From contig CAIRSV010000232.1 in assembly GCA_903881265.1 (NCBI GenBank), forward strand, positions 1-10,543: a stretch of DNA of 10,543 nt, in the 5' to 3' direction. Under the pieces are notes generated by a model that was given only the letters and a program-made list of their open reading frames with translations, had not been told where the DNA came from and made no database searches. Both the position numbers and the translations under genes were made by a program. Positions 7,474 through 10,543 of the stretch are shown piece by piece. Source of the DNA: an uncultured Bacteroidota bacterium. GTDB taxonomy: Bacteria; Bacteroidota; Bacteroidia; Chitinophagales; Chitinophagaceae. Numbering within the stretch: position 1 is the first letter of the stretch; every line of letters begins with the position of its first letter.

Positions 7474-7540
7474 TTCGCTACTATCGGGGCTAGTGGCATT
7501 CTTCTTAGTAGCACGATGCCGCGTTAGGGATAGTAGCGAA
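7474..7540. repeat. 12-bp perfect inverted repeat forming an internal hairpin of the repeat element
   Basis: TTCGCTACTATC (7474-7485) and GATAGTAGCGAA (7529-7540) are exact reverse complements, separated by 43 bp. The stem can extend through GGG (7469-7471) and CCC (7544-7546) past a small asymmetric loop. The spacer holds a short nested pair GGCAT/ATGCC (7495-7499, 7515-7519). Confidence 0.75.
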
Positions 7541-7546
7541 AATCCC

Positions 7547-7686
7547 ATGCGAAACGCTTGGTTCCCACGCGAGACGCGTGGTTCCCTTGCGAAACGCGTG
7601 GTTCCCTTGCGAGACGCGTGGTTCCCTTGCGAAACGCTTGGTTCCCTTGCGAAACGCTTGGTTCCCTTGCGAAACGCGTGCTTCGC
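7547..7686. repeat. Seven tandem 20-bp units (consensus TTGCGAAACGCGTGGTTCCC)
   Basis: Units begin at 7547, 7567, 7587, 7607, 7627, 7647 and 7667. Variation is confined to a few places: GCGAAACGC or GCGAGACGC, GCGTGG or GCTTGG, and the first two bases (AT, AC or TT). The last unit decays to CTTCGC. Many units contain the palindrome ACGCGT. The 20-bp period is not a multiple of three, so any peptide repeats only every 60 bp, which argues against coding. Confidence 0.92.
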
Positions 7687-7768
7687 GTGCGTGCGCAATG
7701 GCGTTGCGTGGATTGCAGCGGATAGCCCGGCCCGAGGTTTTGGGAGGGAACGCACCTACTTTTTTTTC

Positions 7769-8212
7769 TTATACATACAAGGGAAAACAGCTGACCACTT
7801 TGTTGTCTCTGAACACAAATGAAATCTGCACACCGCAAGTTGTTTTACCAACAAATTTGTACGAATATATTTTTTTTCTACTCAAGAAGGCTTCTTCTAG
7901 TTTTGTCATCAGCACATTGTGATGCCACGTAATCGGAAAAAATGTGGAGGCTTTTTCTTTCTTGCCCCAAGCTTTTGTTTTGTGATGACGAATATTGATT
8001 CGTGCTTCCCACACGCCTTGTTTGTTTGGCGGTCTTGTTATTTCTTCCACCCGATGTAGCTCATCTTGAAACAAATGAATACCCACATATTTACCCCTGC
8101 GCAATTCGCCGTGTATGATATGATCCATCATAAAGGGCAACTGATACGCAAAATCATCCATAGGATGTGTAGGTAAAATGTCGTTAGAGTTAGCCTCGGA
8201 TACTTGTGTCAT
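7769..8212 (-). CDS. Free-standing EndoU-family nuclease-domain protein
   Basis: This protein of 147 residues matches the bacterial EndoU nuclease domain known from polymorphic and CDI toxin tips and related to eukaryotic XendoU and viral NSP15 RNases. The features in order are H31-I-I-H-G-E (the HI-x-x-G motif), G-I-H46-L-F, PPNKQGVWEA (61-70), a lysine cluster ending at K86, STFFPITW (89-96), a helix of the type LMTKLEEAF, TTCG (124-127), and a terminal VVSCFPL. H31 and H46 have the spacing of the catalytic histidine pair in EndoU enzymes; K86 could be the catalytic lysine. There is no signal peptide and no large toxin-delivery region. I chose ATG 8212 because the -7 box TATATTTG (8240-8233) lies between it and the in-frame ATG at 8245. 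No immunity gene is seen downstream, where only the repeat element lies. It could be a cytoplasmic RNase, an orphan toxin module or an effector. The family call is fairly sure; the role is not. Confidence 0.8.
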   Translation of the reverse strand: MTQVSEANSNDILPTHPMDDFAYQLPFMMDHIIHGELRRGKYVGIHLFQDELHRVEEITRPPNKQGVWEARINIRHHKTKAWGKKEKASTFFPITWHHNVLMTKLEEAFLSRKKIYSYKFVGKTTCGVQISFVFRDNKVVSCFPLYV

Positions 8213-8232
8213 TGATTGAAACGAAATGGCTG

Positions 8233-8240
8233 CAAATATA
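8233..8240 (-). promoter_or_regulatory. Putative -7 promoter box of the EndoU-family gene
   Basis: The minus strand reads TATATTTG, an exact TAnnTTTG match, ending 20 bp before ATG 8212 and lying downstream of the alternative ATG at 8245. It therefore decides the start. The spacing is the same as for the nucleotide-sugar dehydrogenase gene. Confidence 0.5.
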
Positions 8241-8312
8241 TTCATGAATAGTCGTTAAATCATCCGATTGGGTTGCGCCATATTTAATACACGTCACTCC
8301 ATTATTATGTTA

Positions 8313-8320
8313 CATCTTTG
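8313..8320 (+). promoter_or_regulatory. Candidate -7 box of the TauE/SafE gene
   Basis: CATCTTTG differs from TAnnTTTG by one base (C for T) and ends 17 bp before the ATG at 8338. This is a weak call made on position and similarity to the other boxes in the window. Confidence 0.3.
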
Positions 8321-8337
8321 CAGTCAATTAGTACGAC

Positions 8338-9123
8338 ATGGAAATCATTGGTTATATCGCTTCTATTCTGATAGGCATTACATTAGGTCTTATCGGTGGC
8401 GGCGGCTCCATTCTCACAGTGCCGATATTGGTGTATCTGTTTCAGATTGCACCAAAACATGCGACAAGTTATTCATTATGTATCGTTGGTATGACGGCTA
8501 TGGTGGGCGCGTATCGTCATTATCGTTTGGGCAATCTGCAAATCAAATCGGCCATGTTTTTTGCAATTCCTTCGGTGGCTTCGTTGCTGCTTGTGCGGAA
8601 ATTTTTAGTGCCTCGAATCCCAGAACAACTCGGTAGTATCTTCGGTGTTGATGTAACAAAAGATAGACTCATTATGGTTGTGTTTGCTCTCTTGATGATG
8701 GCTGCATCGATGTCGATGATACGAAAAACGAAGCCCGTTGAGGCGGCTACAACACCTGATATTCCTCAACTTGTGCTCATTGGTTTGTTGGTAGGATTGG
8801 TCACTGGTTTCTTAGGAGCGGGTGGTGGTTTTTTAATTATCCCGGCCTTGATTTTTTTTGCCGGTTTGCCTATGAAACAAGCGGTGGGCACCTCGTTACT
8901 GATTATTTTTATCAATTCGCTTATCGGTTTCAGCGGCGATGTTTTGAACGGACTTGACATCAACTATCCATTGGTACTCAGTGTGTCTGCGATTGCCATT
9001 GTAGGTATGTTTATCGGCACGGCCTTGTCAAAGAAGATAGATGGTGCCAAGCTTAAACCTGCCTTCGGATGGTTTGTCTTGGTGATGGGGATCTATATTG
9101 TCATCAAGGAATTATTTTTTTAG
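8338..9123 (+). CDS. TauE/SafE-family membrane transporter (probable sulfite/sulfur anion exporter)
   Basis: This protein of 261 residues is strongly hydrophobic, with about eight membrane segments. It shows the internal duplication typical of TauE/SafE (PF01925). The first copy has GLIGGGGSILTVPIL at residues 17-31 followed by KHATSYSL. The second has GFLGAGGGFLIIPAL at 157-171 followed by KQAVGTSLL. A charged loop at about 104-142 (DVTKDR...RKTKPVEAATTPD) joins the halves. Family members export sulfite, sulfoacetate or similar anions, or move other small anions; the substrate cannot be read from the sequence. The next gene downstream encodes a persulfide dioxygenase-rhodanese, whose product would be sulfite or thiosulfate. 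This supports a sulfite-export role, and TauE genes also occur in cst-type sulfide-detoxification loci. The 78-bp gap and a separate promoter box suggest the two genes can also be transcribed independently. Confidence 0.9.
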   Translation: MEIIGYIASILIGITLGLIGGGGSILTVPILVYLFQIAPKHATSYSLCIVGMTAMVGAYRHYRLGNLQIKSAMFFAIPSVASLLLVRKFLVPRIPEQLGSIFGVDVTKDRLIMVVFALLMMAASMSMIRKTKPVEAATTPDIPQLVLIGLLVGLVTGFLGAGGGFLIIPALIFFAGLPMKQAVGTSLLIIFINSLIGFSGDVLNGLDINYPLVLSVSAIAIVGMFIGTALSKKIDGAKLKPAFGWFVLVMGIYIVIKELFF

Positions 9124-9137
9124 TCAGATTAGCACTA

Positions 9138-9153
9138 TGTGACTTTTGTCACC
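9138..9153 (+). promoter_or_regulatory. CRP/FNR-type palindrome upstream of the persulfide dioxygenase gene
   Basis: TGTGACTTTTGTCACC is one base away from the CRP-type consensus TGTGA-N6-TCACA and contains a perfect GTGAC-N4-GTCAC palindrome. Its centre lies about 42 bp before the transcription start predicted from the -7 box at 9175-9182, the usual place for a class II activator. The alternative is a short terminator hairpin for the TauE gene (5-bp stem, then CCTTTT). Confidence 0.5.
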
Positions 9154-9174
9154 TTTTAACTTGTATGGCCTTTC

Positions 9175-9182
9175 TACCTTTG
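9175..9182 (+). promoter_or_regulatory. Putative -7 promoter box of the persulfide dioxygenase gene
   Basis: TACCTTTG matches TAnnTTTG exactly and ends 19 bp before the ATG at 9202, the same spacing as for other genes here. No -33 TTTG is seen at proper spacing, which would fit an activator-dependent promoter. Confidence 0.5.
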
Positions 9183-9201
9183 TCAAACAAAAAAGAATGC
9201 G

Positions 9202-10543
9202 ATGCAAATAGAACAGATGTATACCGGATGTTTGGCGCACGGTGCGTATTATATAACGTCGAATGGCGAAGCAGCGATTGTCGATCCGCTGCGCGAAGTG
9301 CAACCGTATCTCGATAGACTTGAGCGGGATGCTGTCACCTTGAAGTATATTTTTGAAACACATTTTCATGCCGACTTCGTATCAGGACATATTGATCTTG
9401 CCTTGAAAACAGGCGCTACGATTGTGTATGGACCAACTACAATGCAAACCGGATTTGATATGCATGTTGGCGCCGATAATGAAATTTTTCATCTAGGTCA
9501 ATCTCAAATTAAATTGATACATACACCCGGTCATACAATGGAAAGTGCTTGTTATTTATTGACGGATGAACATGGCAACGAACGCGGATTGTTAACCGGT
9601 GATACCTTATTCATCGGTGATGTTGGACGCCCTGATTTAGCGCAACATGTGATAGCCGAATTGACAGAACAAAAACTAGCGGCTCATTTATTTGAATCGC
9701 TTCGAAACAAGATTATGCCGTTGAGCGATTCGTTGATTCTTTATCCTAATCATGGAGCGGGTAGTGCCTGTGGTAAAAATATGAGTAAAGAAACAACCGA
9801 TACCTTAGGCCATCAGAAACAAGTAAACTATGCATTAGATCCTGCATTGACGAAAGAAGAATTTATCAAGGCTGTTCTTTCAGGGTTAACGCCGCCGCCA
9901 GGTTATTTCCCGCAGAATGTATTGATGAATATCAATGGCTATCAACGTTTTGATGAGGTGATGAGTCAAGGTATGAAAGCCTTGTCTGTAGCTGAGTTCG
10001 AAGCTACTGTCAACGATATGGAAGCCTTGGTATTGGATACTCGCGATCAGGCCATTTTTTGTAAAGGGTTTATTCCGCAATCGATCAATATTGGCTTAGT
10101 GGGCGATTTTGCACCTTGGGTAGGCGCTATGATTGTGGATGTGAAGCAACCGATTGTATTAATCACCGAAGATGGTAAAACCGACGAAACGATTACGCGT
10201 TTAAGTCGTGTAGGGTTTGATCGTATCCTTGGCCATCTGAAAGGTGGCTATGCTGCCTGGATTGAGGCGGGTAAGGAAATTGATGTGGTGCATCGAATCA
10301 CCGCTGATCAGTTTGCAAATGAATTTAGACTGGGAAAAAGCAATGTGATTGACATACGGAAAGAAAGTGAATATGCCGCCGAGCATCTTGATGGCGCGAC
10401 TTGTAGGCCATTGTCAAACATCAATGATTGGATCAAGGAGCTTCATCCTGAGGAACATTTTTATATGCATTGCGCAGGCGGTTATCGCAGCATGATAGCC
10501 GCATCGATTTTGCAATCGCGCGGGTACAGAAATTTTACAGAAA
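9202..10543 (+). CDS. Persulfide dioxygenase-rhodanese fusion (CstB/ETHE1-like), 3' end beyond the window
   Basis: The frame runs from ATG 9202 to the window edge, 447 codons without a stop. Residues 1-240 are a metallo-beta-lactamase fold of the ETHE1 type: THFHADFVSGH (H54, H56, D58, H63), HTPGHT (H111), TGDTLFIGD (D134) and PNHGAGSACGK (H184, C190). H54, H111 and D134 would bind the single iron. A rhodanese-like domain (about 268-355) follows. It keeps the fold signatures LVLDTRDQ and HLKGGYAAW but has ITEDGKTD where the active Cys should be. The second rhodanese domain (about 362-447) has VIDIRKESEY and an active-site loop with C424 in MHCAGGYRS. This order matches CstB-type enzymes, which oxidise persulfides to sulfite and form thiosulfate with the rhodanese Cys; C190 and C424 correspond to the two cysteines reported as important there. 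The preceding ATG at 9197 meets a stop within five codons, so 9202 is the start. It probably works with the TauE-type exporter just upstream in sulfide detoxification. Confidence 0.92.
   Translation, partial: MQIEQMYTGCLAHGAYYITSNGEAAIVDPLREVQPYLDRLERDAVTLKYIFETHFHADFVSGHIDLALKTGATIVYGPTTMQTGFDMHVGADNEIFHLGQSQIKLIHTPGHTMESACYLLTDEHGNERGLLTGDTLFIGDVGRPDLAQHVIAELTEQKLAAHLFESLRNKIMPLSDSLILYPNHGAGSACGKNMSKETTDTLGHQKQVNYALDPALTKEEFIKAVLSGLTPPPGYFPQNVLMNINGYQRFDEVMSQGMKALSVAEFEATVNDMEALVLDTRDQAIFCKGFIPQSINIGLVGDFAPWVGAMIVDVKQPIVLITEDGKTDETITRLSRVGFDRILGHLKGGYAAWIEAGKEIDVVHRITADQFANEFRLGKSNVIDIRKESEYAAEHLDGATCRPLSNINDWIKELHPEEHFYMHCAGGYRSMIAASILQSRGYRNFTE

Larger units (their letters stand above)
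7411..7750. repeat. Structured intergenic repeat element with inverted ends (non-coding)
   Basis: This gene-free stretch between the amidohydrolase and EndoU genes is built like a mobile or palindromic repeat. The left end GCTATACGCTGC (7425-7436) and the right end GCAGCGGATAGC (7714-7725) are inverted copies with one mismatch, flanked by GATCCC on the left and CCGGCCC on the right. Inside is a second inverted pair, TTCGCTACTATC (7474-7485) and GATAGTAGCGAA (7529-7540), with 12 perfect pairs that extend through GGG/CCC. Then come the 20-bp tandem units. The base composition is visibly richer in GC than the neighbouring genes. Open frames exist on both strands, but they are only the reading of the tandem units in shifting frames. 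I see no transposase. Similar elements with a 'GCAGCGGATAGCCCGG' end are, as far as I recall, scattered in Bacteroidota genomes; that needs a genome search. The outer limits are approximate. Confidence 0.7.

Noticed and set aside
7547..7686. CRISPR array
   Set aside because: The units are contiguous 20-bp tandem repeats with no unique spacers and no cas genes nearby.
7426..7838. Open frames on both strands across the tandem repeat, predicting Arg- and Phe-rich repetitive peptides
   Set aside because: They arise because the 20-bp unit has few stops in any frame. Both strands and several frames are open at once, the unit is not a multiple of three, and no start context or family match is seen.
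8213..8245. Longer start for the EndoU protein at 8245
   Set aside because: The -7 box at 8240-8233 is inside this extension, so a transcript would begin after it.

Overview
The window looks like a piece of a Bacteroidota chromosome. Three things suggest this. The tmRNA encodes a tag reading GETTFAMAA, the style of that phylum. Most genes lack an obvious Shine-Dalgarno sequence. Boxes matching the Bacteroidota -7 promoter element TAnnTTTG sit a short distance upstream of several starts (minus strand 1750-1743 and 8240-8233; plus strand 1824-1831, 3523-3530 and 9175-9182). The genus cannot be fixed from the window.

Layout: (1) 2-460, the 3' part of a phage-type GH24 lysozyme. It converges on and overlaps by 29 bp (2) 432-1721 minus, a UDP-N-acetylhexosamine 6-dehydrogenase family enzyme for surface polysaccharide sugars. 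Divergent from that is (3) a two-gene unit, 1840-2568 (ZIP-family metal transporter) and 2577-3476 (secreted TraB/GumN-family protein), 8 bp apart. (4) 3599-3965 is the one-piece tmRNA gene ssrA, followed by a strong intrinsic terminator. (5) 4156-7389 encodes a large secreted protein that fuses a TolB/PD40-type beta-propeller to an amidohydrolase. (6) 7390-7768 has no credible gene. It holds a structured repeat element with imperfect terminal inverted repeats, an internal 12-bp hairpin arm pair and seven 20-bp tandem units. (7) 7769-8212 minus encodes a small free-standing EndoU-type nuclease-domain protein. (8) 8338-9123 is a TauE/SafE-family exporter. (9) 9202 to the window end is a CstB/ETHE1-like persulfide dioxygenase fused to two rhodanese domains, the first lacking its cysteine. 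It is cut by the window edge.

Items 8 and 9 form a plausible sulfide/persulfide detoxification module: the dioxygenase-rhodanese would oxidise persulfides to sulfite or thiosulfate, and the TauE-type carrier could export the sulfur oxyanion. A CRP/FNR-type palindrome lies where a class II activator would bind, just ahead of the dioxygenase promoter box. The ZIP/TraB pair may be linked through metal supply. The other genes look like housekeeping or ordinary accessory genes. I did not find a clearly new multi-gene system. The least explained parts are the repeat element, the orphan EndoU protein beside it, and the unusual metal-site residues of the amidohydrolase.
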